A DNA stretch of 6,546 nt from Clostridiales bacterium (GTDB lineage: Bacteria; Bacillota; Clostridia; Christensenellales; CAG-917): assembly GCA_012800805.1 (NCBI GenBank), contig JAAZIO010000023.1, positions 1-6,546 of the forward strand, given 5' to 3'. This document shows positions 1 through 5,827 of this stretch, one piece after another; positions within the stretch are counted from its first letter, which is position 1; every line of letters begins with the position of its first letter. A program made the position numbers and the translations under genes. Below the pieces are notes generated by a model. It did no database searches, was not told the DNA's origin, and saw only the letters and a program-made list of their open reading frames with translations.

Positions 1-36
1 AATGCAAAGAATAAAGCTTGAAAGCATAGAATTTTT

Positions 37-64
37 TTGATAGAATAAACTGGTAATTTATAAT
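37..64 (+). promoter_or_regulatory. SigA/sigma70-like promoter of the Ca2+ ATPase gene
   Basis: A -35 box TTGATA (37-42, five of six consensus bases) is separated by 16 bp from a perfect -10 box TATAAT (59-64). Transcription would start around 70-72, giving a leader of about 30 nt before the ATG at 103. The leader is too short for a riboswitch, and no operator-like palindrome is visible. The call rests on consensus match and position only. Confidence 0.6.
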
Positions 65-90
65 TTACGCAATAAATCTGGCTTTTGCCG

Positions 91-97
91 AAAGGAG
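91..97 (+). promoter_or_regulatory. Ribosome binding site that fixes the ATPase start
   Basis: AAAGGAG lies 5 nt before the ATG at 103. It decides the start codon: an in-frame TTG at 85 would put the Shine-Dalgarno sequence inside the coding region and add only MPKGAS. That extension is not expected in the family, whose N-terminus resembles MKFYNVSAKEAVESL. Confidence 0.85.
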
Positions 98-102
98 CGA
101 GT

Positions 103-2943
103 ATGAAATTTTACAATGTGTCTGCCAAGGAAGCCGTTGAAAGTCTTGCGACTTCCGACAGCGGCTTGACGCCTGAGGAAGCATCAAAGCGTCTTGCCGA
201 ATATGGTAGAAACGAGCTGGACAAGGGCAAAAAGAGAAACATCATCTTAAAGTTCTTTGACCAGTTCAAAGATATAATGATTATCGTGCTCTTGGTCGCG
301 GCCGTAGTATCCGCGGTTATAGCGATAGTCCAGAAAGAATATGCCGACTTAATAGATGCAGGCATTATTCTTCTTATAGTTATAGTAAACGCGATTATAG
401 GTTTGGTTCAAAGCGAGAAAGCCGAAGCCGCGCTTGAAGCTTTGAAAAACATGAATAAACCTATAAGTAAGGTCATACGCGGCGGCGAAGTGGTTAAAGT
501 TAAGAGCGAAGAGCTGGTGCCCGGCGACATAGTAGTTCTTGAGGCAGGCGATGTTGTTCCCGCTGACATTCGTCTTATCGAAACCGCATCTATGAAAATA
601 GAGGAGGCCGCTCTTACGGGAGAATCTGTGCCCACCGAAAAGGATTGCGAGGCCATTTGCCCCGAAGACGCTCCGCTTGGCGACCGCAAGAATATGGCAT
701 ACAGCACGGGTATTGTTACCTACGGCAGGGGCAAAGGCGTTGTTACGGCTACGGGCATGAAGACGGAAGTCGGTAAAATTGCAAAGATGCTCTCCGAAGC
801 CGACAACGAGGATACTCCTTTGCAAAAGCAGCTTGCAAAAACGGCAAAAGTTCTTTCAGCTATCGTTTTAATTATAGCTGTAATAATATTTGCTGCCTCC
901 CTCTATCGCGGATGGGGCGGAAACATGATTGATGTAGTTATAGAATCGTTTATGACGGCGGTTGCAATCGCTGTTGCGGCTATACCCGAAGGTCTGCCCG
1001 CAGTAGTAACTATTGTCCTTGCCATAGGCGTCCAGCGAATGAGCGAAAGAAAAGCGATTATAAGACATTTGCCTGCAGTTGAAACGCTCGGTTGTTGCGA
1101 GGTTATTTGCTCGGATAAAACGGGAACTCTTACGCTCAACCAGATGACTGTCAAAGGCATATTTACACTGTCAGCAGGAAGCTACGAGGTGGAAAAAGAA
1201 GATAAAAAAGCGGATTATTCCGTAGACCTTTTGATAAAGGGCATGGTGCTTTGCAACGACACCGTTATAGGGGAGGACGGGAAGCTCCTTGGCGACCCCA
1301 CCGAAACGGCGCTTGTCGCTTACGCACAGTCTCTTGGGCTTGACGCTCAAAAAATCAAAAATCTTAACGAGAGAATAGGTGAAATACCGTTTGACTCAAA
1401 GCGCAAGCTTATGTCAACGGTTAACAAAGGAGCCGAAGCAACCAGAGCTTACATCAAGGGCGCTCCCGACATTTTGATTGAAAAATGCTCAAAGATTCTC
1501 GACGGAGAAAATATCAGGCCAATCACACAGGATGACATTAAAACCATAAGCGAAGCCAATAAAGGAATGGCTAAAAAAGCTCTTCGCGTTCTTGCGGTAG
1601 CTATAAAAATCGATAACATAGATAAGCTTGAAACGCTTGAGCAGGACATGATATTTGTCGGACTTGTAGGTATGATTGACCCGCCGCGCCCCGAGGTAAA
1701 AGAAGCGGTAAGGGTTTGCAGAAGGGCCGGAATGCGCCCCATAATGATTACAGGCGACCATGTTGACACCGCAAGCGCAATCGCAAAAGAAATCGGCATA
1801 CTTCGTCACGGCGATTGGGTTATCACTGGCGCCGAGCTTGACAAGATGTCAGATGAAGAATTCCATAAAAACCTTCACAAATACCGTGTATTTGCCCGCG
1901 TAAGCCCCGAAAACAAGGTAAGAATCGTCAAAGCGTTTAAGACATTCAAAAAGATTGTAGCAATGACGGGCGACGGCGTAAACGACGCTCCTTCAATCAA
2001 GAGCGCGGATATCGGAATCGGCATGGGCATAACTGGCACGGACGTATCAAAAGGCGCCGCCGATATGGTACTGGCTGACGATAACTTTGCCACCATAATC
2101 GCCGCTGTGGAAGAGGGAAGAAAGGTTTACGCGAACATCACAAAGGCGATACAGTTCCTGCTTTCCGCAAACATCGCGGAAGTGCTGTGTCTGTTTATAT
2201 CAACCGTGTTCCTTACGATAATTCAGCCCGACCTTAAGTTCCTGACACCCGTTATGATACTTTGGGTCAACCTCGTAACGGACTCTCTGCCCGCTCTCGC
2301 GCTTGGAAAAGAGCCCGCGGAAAAAGATATAATGGACTACCCGCCGAGAAAAACGGGACAAAGCCTTTTTGCCGGCAAAATAGGAAGGGATATACTGATT
2401 CAAGGCATAATGCAAACAGGCCTTGTAATGCTTGCTTTCTGCATAGGCGCTTTTGTAATGCAATCTCAGCATCCGTGGATTCACGATAACAAAGAGGGCA
2501 TGACAATGGGCTTTATAACCCTTTGCTTCATCCAACTCTTCCATGCATACAATATGCGCTCGCAAACGCATACCATCTTCAACAAGCGTTTCTTTAAAAA
2601 CGGCATCATGAATATAGCGTTCCTTGTGGGCGCGGCTCTTACGGTGCTTGCGGCTTATATCGACGTCTGGGCCAATACGGAAATCTTTGGAACCGTAGCC
2701 TTAACGCCAATTGACTGGCTCATTTGCATAGCCTGCGCTTTTGCAATCGTGCCTTTGGTTGAAATTCAAAAGATAATTGAAAACGCAGTAAAGAAAGCCA
2801 AAGAGAAAAAATCTCACAGAGCAGAAATGAGCGAGGAAGAGATATTGTCCGAGCTGGACGAAAACTTCAACAAGTCTATGGAGGCGACCTTTAATGAGAT
2901 TTACGCTCAAAACGCCTCATCCGCCGAAAGCTCAAAGCAATAA
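103..2943 (+). CDS. P-type Ca2+ transporting ATPase (P2A/P2B, PMCA/SERCA-like)
   Basis: This 946-residue membrane pump should use ATP to export Ca2+ from the cytoplasm. In order it has an N-terminal cation-ATPase domain (about 1-55), TM1-2 (57-103), an actuator domain with TGES (172-175), TM3-4 (about 248-308) and the phosphorylation site DKTGTLT with D338. The nucleotide domain carries KGAP (452-455), and the P domain has TGD (550-552) and TGDGVNDAP (622-630). TM5-10 span about 682-887. Ca2+ ligands seen by alignment to SERCA are E296 in PEGLP, N690 and E693 in TM5, and N723, T726 and D727 in TM6. The SERCA TM8 glutamate is Q811 here. This TM4/5/6 set favours Ca2+ over Mn2+, Na+ or K+. Residues beyond TM10 form a charged tail of about 55 residues. 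The gene is monocistronic, with its own promoter and terminator. The family call is very secure; the ion is strongly inferred. Confidence 0.95.
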   Translation: MKFYNVSAKEAVESLATSDSGLTPEEASKRLAEYGRNELDKGKKRNIILKFFDQFKDIMIIVLLVAAVVSAVIAIVQKEYADLIDAGIILLIVIVNAIIGLVQSEKAEAALEALKNMNKPISKVIRGGEVVKVKSEELVPGDIVVLEAGDVVPADIRLIETASMKIEEAALTGESVPTEKDCEAICPEDAPLGDRKNMAYSTGIVTYGRGKGVVTATGMKTEVGKIAKMLSEADNEDTPLQKQLAKTAKVLSAIVLIIAVIIFAASLYRGWGGNMIDVVIESFMTAVAIAVAAIPEGLPAVVTIVLAIGVQRMSERKAIIRHLPAVETLGCCEVICSDKTGTLTLNQMTVKGIFTLSAGSYEVEKEDKKADYSVDLLIKGMVLCNDTVIGEDGKLLGDPTETALVAYAQSLGLDAQKIKNLNERIGEIPFDSKRKLMSTVNKGAEATRAYIKGAPDILIEKCSKILDGENIRPITQDDIKTISEANKGMAKKALRVLAVAIKIDNIDKLETLEQDMIFVGLVGMIDPPRPEVKEAVRVCRRAGMRPIMITGDHVDTASAIAKEIGILRHGDWVITGAELDKMSDEEFHKNLHKYRVFARVSPENKVRIVKAFKTFKKIVAMTGDGVNDAPSIKSADIGIGMGITGTDVSKGAADMVLADDNFATIIAAVEEGRKVYANITKAIQFLLSANIAEVLCLFISTVFLTIIQPDLKFLTPVMILWVNLVTDSLPALALGKEPAEKDIMDYPPRKTGQSLFAGKIGRDILIQGIMQTGLVMLAFCIGAFVMQSQHPWIHDNKEGMTMGFITLCFIQLFHAYNMRSQTHTIFNKRFFKNGIMNIAFLVGAALTVLAAYIDVWANTEIFGTVALTPIDWLICIACAFAIVPLVEIQKIIENAVKKAKEKKSHRAEMSEEEILSELDENFNKSMEATFNEIYAQNASSAESSKQ

Positions 2944-2964
2944 AAAAATAACCATATAATAATT

Positions 2965-2991
2965 AAAGAGAGCGGAAACGCTCTCTTTTTT
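2965..2991 (+). terminator. Rho-independent terminator of the ATPase gene
   Basis: The stem GAGAGCG (2968-2974) pairs with CGCTCTC (2979-2985) around a GAAA tetraloop of the stable GNRA type. A run of six T follows (2986-2991), and AAA at 2965-2967 can extend the stem. It begins 22 nt after the ATPase stop codon, so the pump gene should form a single-gene transcript. Confidence 0.92.
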
Positions 2992-3047
2992 GTCTAAAAG
3001 CCGCATATATGCATTATGAGCTGGGGGTAAATTATATAAATTTGTCG

Positions 3048-3124
3048 AAAAAAGTAAAAAAGAGAAAAAACACGCAAAAATACTAGCAAAAGTCAAAAAT
3101 AAACAAAAAAATCTTGCTAAAAAA
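3048..3124 (+). promoter_or_regulatory. A-tract-rich segment upstream of the CBM20-like gene promoter
   Basis: About eight runs of 4-7 A lie on the + strand at 3048-3053, 3056-3061, 3065-3070, 3076-3080, 3088-3091, 3095-3099, 3105-3111 and 3119-3124. Most centres are 8-12 bp apart, close to one helical turn. The last run ends 12 bp before the -35 box. Such DNA is often intrinsically curved and can act as an UP-like activating element. The base pattern is seen directly; the activating role is inferred, and plain AT-richness is the alternative. Confidence 0.35.
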
Positions 3125-3136
3125 TGCCAAATTCAT

Positions 3137-3165
3137 TTGCAATTTGAAAACCACGGGTATATAAT
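3137..3165 (+). promoter_or_regulatory. SigA/sigma70-like promoter of the CBM20-like gene
   Basis: A perfect -10 box TATAAT (3160-3165) sits 17 bp after TTGCAA (3137-3142), which matches four of six bases of the -35 consensus. The predicted start near 3172 leaves a leader of about 27 nt. That leader contains an unusually purine-rich RBS, GGGAGGG (3184-3190), 8 nt before the ATG. The combination suggests strong expression of a very small gene. Confidence 0.6.
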
Positions 3166-3198
3166 CTAGGTGAATTTAAAAAAGGGAGGGCTATAAAA

Positions 3199-3549
3199 AT
3201 GCCGGAGAAGAAAACAAGCGGCGAAGTTAAAGAAAAAACCTACACGCTTAGCATAAACGTTAAGCCGGTCGGAGGCGCGGCGTTTGCGGAAGAAATTTAT
3301 GTGGTCGGCAACATACAAAAGCTCGGAGAATGGGAACCCAAGAAAGCCAAGGCTTTAAAGGCTGCGGGAGATAAATATACCGTAAATGTTACGGGTCTTA
3401 GCATGGGAACGGAAGTTGAATTTAAGGTGCTTTGCGCAAAATCCTGGGATAAAGTAGAAAAGGGCGCAAACTTTGAAGAAATTCAAAATCATGTCGTTAC
3501 GGTTAACGGAAAAACCGTGGTTGATGTTGAGGTATACAACTGGGCTTAA
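3199..3549 (+). CDS. Freestanding CBM20-like starch/glycogen-binding protein
   Basis: This 116-residue protein is essentially one beta-sandwich module of the CBM20 (starch-binding) type, with an expected role of binding alpha-1,4-glucan such as glycogen or starch. The family signature is IYVVGNIQKLGEWEPKKA (residues 33-50), including W45, which aligns with a carbohydrate-stacking tryptophan of fungal glucoamylase domains. Further matches are TEVEFKV (71-77), KSWDKVEKG (81-89) and EEIQNH (93-98), ending at YNWA. The second glucoamylase tryptophan (in VEWE) appears as K88, but W83 lies close by and may replace it. There is no signal peptide, lipobox, membrane segment, sortase motif or fused catalytic domain; the first 12 residues are charged. 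It should therefore stay in the cytoplasm. It has its own promoter, strong RBS and terminator, and its neighbours give no functional hint. The fold assignment is fairly firm; ligand and role are inferred. Confidence 0.8.
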   Translation: MPEKKTSGEVKEKTYTLSINVKPVGGAAFAEEIYVVGNIQKLGEWEPKKAKALKAAGDKYTVNVTGLSMGTEVEFKVLCAKSWDKVEKGANFEEIQNHVVTVNGKTVVDVEVYNWA

Positions 3550-3583
3550 GATAATAATTTGCTTTTCTCATATATCTTCCCTG

Positions 3584-3609
3584 AAAAAAGGAGCGGCAGC
3601 TCCTTTTTT
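3584..3609 (+). terminator. Rho-independent terminator of the CBM20-like gene
   Basis: GGAGC (3590-3594) pairs with GCTCC (3599-3603) around a GGCA loop, followed by six T (3604-3609). A run of six A (3584-3589) precedes the stem, so the hairpin can be extended and may also work on the opposite strand. It starts 34 nt after the stop codon. Confidence 0.9.
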
Positions 3610-3621
3610 CTTATTAAACAC

Positions 3622-3672
3622 ATATAAAATAAAAAATTACCCTTGATATAAAAATAAAAAATTATCCTTGAT
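3622..3672. repeat. Two-copy tandem direct repeat, period about 25 bp
   Basis: Two units of the form ATAT-A(4 or 5)-T-A6-TTAYCCTTGAT lie at 3622-3647 and 3646-3672. They differ by one extra A and one C/T change, in CCCTTGAT versus TCCTTGAT. They sit in the non-coding gap between convergent genes, after the CBM20-like terminator and before the dap operon terminator. No open frame or stable hairpin was seen inside. The repeat is clear; its function is unknown and could be simple slippage duplication. Confidence 0.75.
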
Positions 3673-3737
3673 TTAAATAGCGTCTTAAATATTAAATAAT
3701 TACAAAAAAAGATAATACTTAACTAAACGAAAGCAAT

Positions 3738-3766
3738 AAAAAAAGCGGCATAAGCCGCTTTTTTTT
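3738..3766. terminator. Bidirectional terminator, chiefly for the asd-dapA-dapB operon
   Basis: GCGGC (3745-3749) pairs with GCCGC (3754-3758) around ATAA. Seven A (3738-3744) lie on one side and eight T (3759-3766) on the other, so a U-tract follows the hairpin in either direction. On the - strand it begins 9 nt beyond the dapB stop codon, ending the lysine operon. On the + strand it would stop readthrough from the CBM20-like gene. Confidence 0.92.
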
Positions 3767-3775
3767 ATATTCTTA

Positions 3776-4957
3776 TTAAATTCCGTAATGGCGTTTTATG
3801 ATGGATTCAGCTTTTAAAAGAGCGTCACCGTTAATGCAGCAGGAAATCTTGGTTTCGCTTGTCGTTACGGCATAAAGGTTTACGCCCGCCTTTTTTAAAA
3901 GGTTAAAAACCTCAAGCGCCACGCCGCTTCTGTGCTCCATTCCCGCGCCCTCAATCGTAAGTTTTGCAGTTCCCGAAAGCGATGTGAACGCGGTTTTACC
4001 TAAAAGCCCGAACATCTTATGACTGTCGCCGTCGGATAGCGTAAAGCTTACAAGGTATGTTCCGTCGGCGTTTTTGCCCTGAGATATCATGTCAAGGTTA
4101 ATTCCGCTTGAGGCAATCTGGCTGAAAAGCTCAAGCATATCGTCCATGGTAATTGAGGGAACCGTTACAAGAGTTACGCCCTTTTCGCCCGTAACCGCAG
4201 TTACCGCATAAAAGTCGCCAAGGATGGAGTTCATGTCATAAAGGCCTGAGCTTTTATCCATAAGGTATCTTGCCGCTCTCAGCGCTCCTTGAGCAAATAC
4301 GTCTGTGCTCTCGGACTCATGCGAGAGAGTGACTACCTCGCCCGTTCCGAAAAAGTGAACATCGTGTTTTCCGACAACCGTTCCGCCTCTTACGGCATGA
4401 ATGCCGATTTCCTTTTTTTCACGGCGTTTTGAGGTTGCGTGGCGTCCAAAGACGGGGCTGAGCTCTCTTACTTCGTTTATCGAGTTATATAAAGTGAGCG
4501 CTGTGCCGCTGGGTGAGTCCAGCTTTCTGTTATGGTGTGTTTCAACAATTTCTATGTCAAAATCGTCGCCCAAAAATTTAGCGGCTTCTTTTGCGAGCGA
4601 GGCCAAAAGATTTACACCAAGCGACATATTGCTTGCTTTAAAAATCGCAATCTCTTTTGAGGCCAGCCTGATTTTTTCGATTTGCTCTTGAGTATGTCCC
4701 GTTGTCGCTATAATTACCTTAGTCTTGTTTTTCAGCGCATAGGAGAGCAGGTCATCAAGCGTCGACGGGTTGGAAAAATCGATGATGATGTCGCATGAGA
4801 GATTAGAGTCGGCAAAAGTGGAAAAAATGGGGTATGAAGTCTCCGACTTGAATCCGTCCACGCCGAACACGATTTCAAACTCTTTTGAATCGATAAGTGT
4901 TTTTGTAATGGTTCTTCCGATGCGTCCGCTGGCACCGCAAAGCGCAAGTTTTATCAT
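3776..4957 (-). CDS. dapB: 4-hydroxy-tetrahydrodipicolinate reductase fused to a C-terminal aspartokinase-type ACT pair
   Basis: DapB reduces the DapA product with NAD(P)H to tetrahydrodipicolinate, on the way to diaminopimelate and lysine. Residues 1-247 form a complete reductase: GASGRIG nucleotide loop (8-14), ATTG (84-87), NMSLGVN (110-116) and the catalytic/substrate segment HHNRKLDSPSGTA (141-153; H141, H142, K145). These are followed by RGGTVVGKHDVHF (190-202) and the usual end motif GLYDMNSIL. Normal DapB stops there at about 250 residues; this one has 393. Residues 248-393 resemble the two ACT domains of the aspartokinase regulatory region. ACT1 includes SGINLDMISQ (284-293). ACT2 includes EGAGM (336-340), SGVALEVF (344-351) and TSETKIS (366-372), close to aspartokinase TSEIKIS. 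The frame is continuous, so this is a true fusion. The start directly follows the dapA stop (TAAATG), with AAGGA inside the end of dapA. It is the last gene of the operon. Allosteric control by lysine or another amino acid is inferred. Confidence 0.93.
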   Translation of the reverse strand: MIKLALCGASGRIGRTITKTLIDSKEFEIVFGVDGFKSETSYPIFSTFADSNLSCDIIIDFSNPSTLDDLLSYALKNKTKVIIATTGHTQEQIEKIRLASKEIAIFKASNMSLGVNLLASLAKEAAKFLGDDFDIEIVETHHNRKLDSPSGTALTLYNSINEVRELSPVFGRHATSKRREKKEIGIHAVRGGTVVGKHDVHFFGTGEVVTLSHESESTDVFAQGALRAARYLMDKSSGLYDMNSILGDFYAVTAVTGEKGVTLVTVPSITMDDMLELFSQIASSGINLDMISQGKNADGTYLVSFTLSDGDSHKMFGLLGKTAFTSLSGTAKLTIEGAGMEHRSGVALEVFNLLKKAGVNLYAVTTSETKISCCINGDALLKAESIIKRHYGI

Positions 4958-5827
4958 TTACAGAAATTCCTTAAGTATTTTAATCAGTTCTTTTGCGTTG
5001 TCGTTTGACATCTCGGTAAGGGGCAGCCTTAGCGTTCCCGAGCATAGTCCCATAAATTCCGCAGCTTTTTTGACGGGTATGGGATTGACTTCTGAAAACA
5101 GCACTTTAATTAAGGGCATCATCTGAAGCTGCATTGAAGCCGCTTTCTTTAAGTCGCCGTCAAAGAACGCCTTGCACATATCGGATACGAAGCGAGGAAC
5201 TACGTTTGAGGCAACGGAGATAATGCCGTCGCCGCCGAGAGCCATCGTTGCAACGGTAAGCGAGTCGTCACCCGAAAACACCTGAGCGCTGCCTCCAACC
5301 AAACGGATAACTTCTTGAATTTGCTCCATATTGCCGCTGGCTTCTTTCACGGCTCTGATGTTTTTATGCTCGCATAGCGTTTTGACGGTCTTTGGGAGCA
5401 TGTTTACGCCCGTTCTTCCGGGAACATTATACAAGATGATGGGAATGTTGACGCTGTCGGCAATTGCTGTATAATGCCTAACTAAGCCCTCCTGCGTGGC
5501 TTTATTATAGTAGGGCGTAACGATAAGCAAAGCGTCGGCGCCAAGCTGCTCCGCCTTTACGGAGTTTTTTATAGCCTGAGCGGTTGAGTTAGCGCCCGTG
5601 CCCACGATAACGGGAACTTTGCCCTTTAATGTTTCAACCGCAATCTTTATGACTTCCGTCTTTTCCTCGTCCGTCATTGTAGCGGGCTCGCCTGTTGTGC
5701 CTAAAACAACGACTGCGTCCGTGCCGTTTTCAATCTGATAGTTTAAAAGACGGCGGAGTGAATCGCGGTCTATTCCGTTGTCAGAAAACGGCGTGATTAA
5801 CGCCGTTGCCGAACCCTTAAAAATCAT
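4958..5827 (-). CDS. dapA: 4-hydroxy-tetrahydrodipicolinate synthase
   Basis: DapA is a cytoplasmic TIM-barrel enzyme that condenses pyruvate with aspartate semialdehyde, the committed step towards diaminopimelate and lysine. The 289-residue length is normal and the numbering runs level with the E. coli enzyme. K161 (in AVKEASGN) forms the Schiff base, T44, Y107 and Y133 match the proton relay, and R138 binds the semialdehyde carboxylate (YNVPGRTG). The GTTGEPAT and SGDD motifs are also present. Of the E. coli lysine-inhibition site, A49, N80 and Y106 are kept, but H53, H56 and E84 are replaced by D53, K56 and Q84. A lysine at position 56 is typical of lysine-insensitive Gram-positive enzymes. 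The start ATG overlaps the asd stop codon by one base (TAATG), with GGAGG (5838-5842 on the complement) 10 nt upstream. It is the middle gene of the asd-dapA-dapB operon, and coupled translation is likely. Confidence 0.97.
   Translation of the reverse strand: MIFKGSATALITPFSDNGIDRDSLRRLLNYQIENGTDAVVVLGTTGEPATMTDEEKTEVIKIAVETLKGKVPVIVGTGANSTAQAIKNSVKAEQLGADALLIVTPYYNKATQEGLVRHYTAIADSVNIPIILYNVPGRTGVNMLPKTVKTLCEHKNIRAVKEASGNMEQIQEVIRLVGGSAQVFSGDDSLTVATMALGGDGIISVASNVVPRFVSDMCKAFFDGDLKKAASMQLQMMPLIKVLFSEVNPIPVKKAAEFMGLCSGTLRLPLTEMSNDNAKELIKILKEFL

Noticed and set aside
1..38. Degenerate terminator of an upstream gene (GCTTGAAAGC followed by seven T)
   Set aside because: The stem is at most four base pairs with a two-base loop and is separated from the T run; it would not be stable.
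85..102. Upstream TTG start for the ATPase
   Set aside because: It would place the AAAGGAG ribosome binding site inside the coding region; the ATG at 103 is correctly spaced and matches the family N-terminus.
349..825. Long antisense open frames inside the ATPase gene, of which this is the longest
   Set aside because: They overlap a gene of unquestioned identity, have no convincing RBS, and their translations show no recognisable domain; they are shadows of the ATPase codon pattern.
3003..3012. Perfect palindrome GCATATATGC as an operator
   Set aside because: A 10-bp palindrome in AT-rich DNA is readily expected by chance, it lies well over 100 bp before the next promoter, and no second copy is seen.
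3084..3119. Inverted repeat TAGCAA / TTGCTA before the CBM20-like gene
   Set aside because: Only six base pairs with a 24-nt A-rich loop, upstream of the predicted transcription start; too weak to call a hairpin or operator.
3550..3775. A small gene or RNA between the convergent genes
   Set aside because: No open frame with an RBS and no promoter followed by structure were found; the gap is explained by two terminators, the tandem repeat and AT-rich spacer.
3776..4216. The DapB C-terminal extension as a separate gene or a frameshift artefact
   Set aside because: It is in frame with DapB with no stop, no plausible internal RBS and start was noted, and both parts retain coherent protein motifs.
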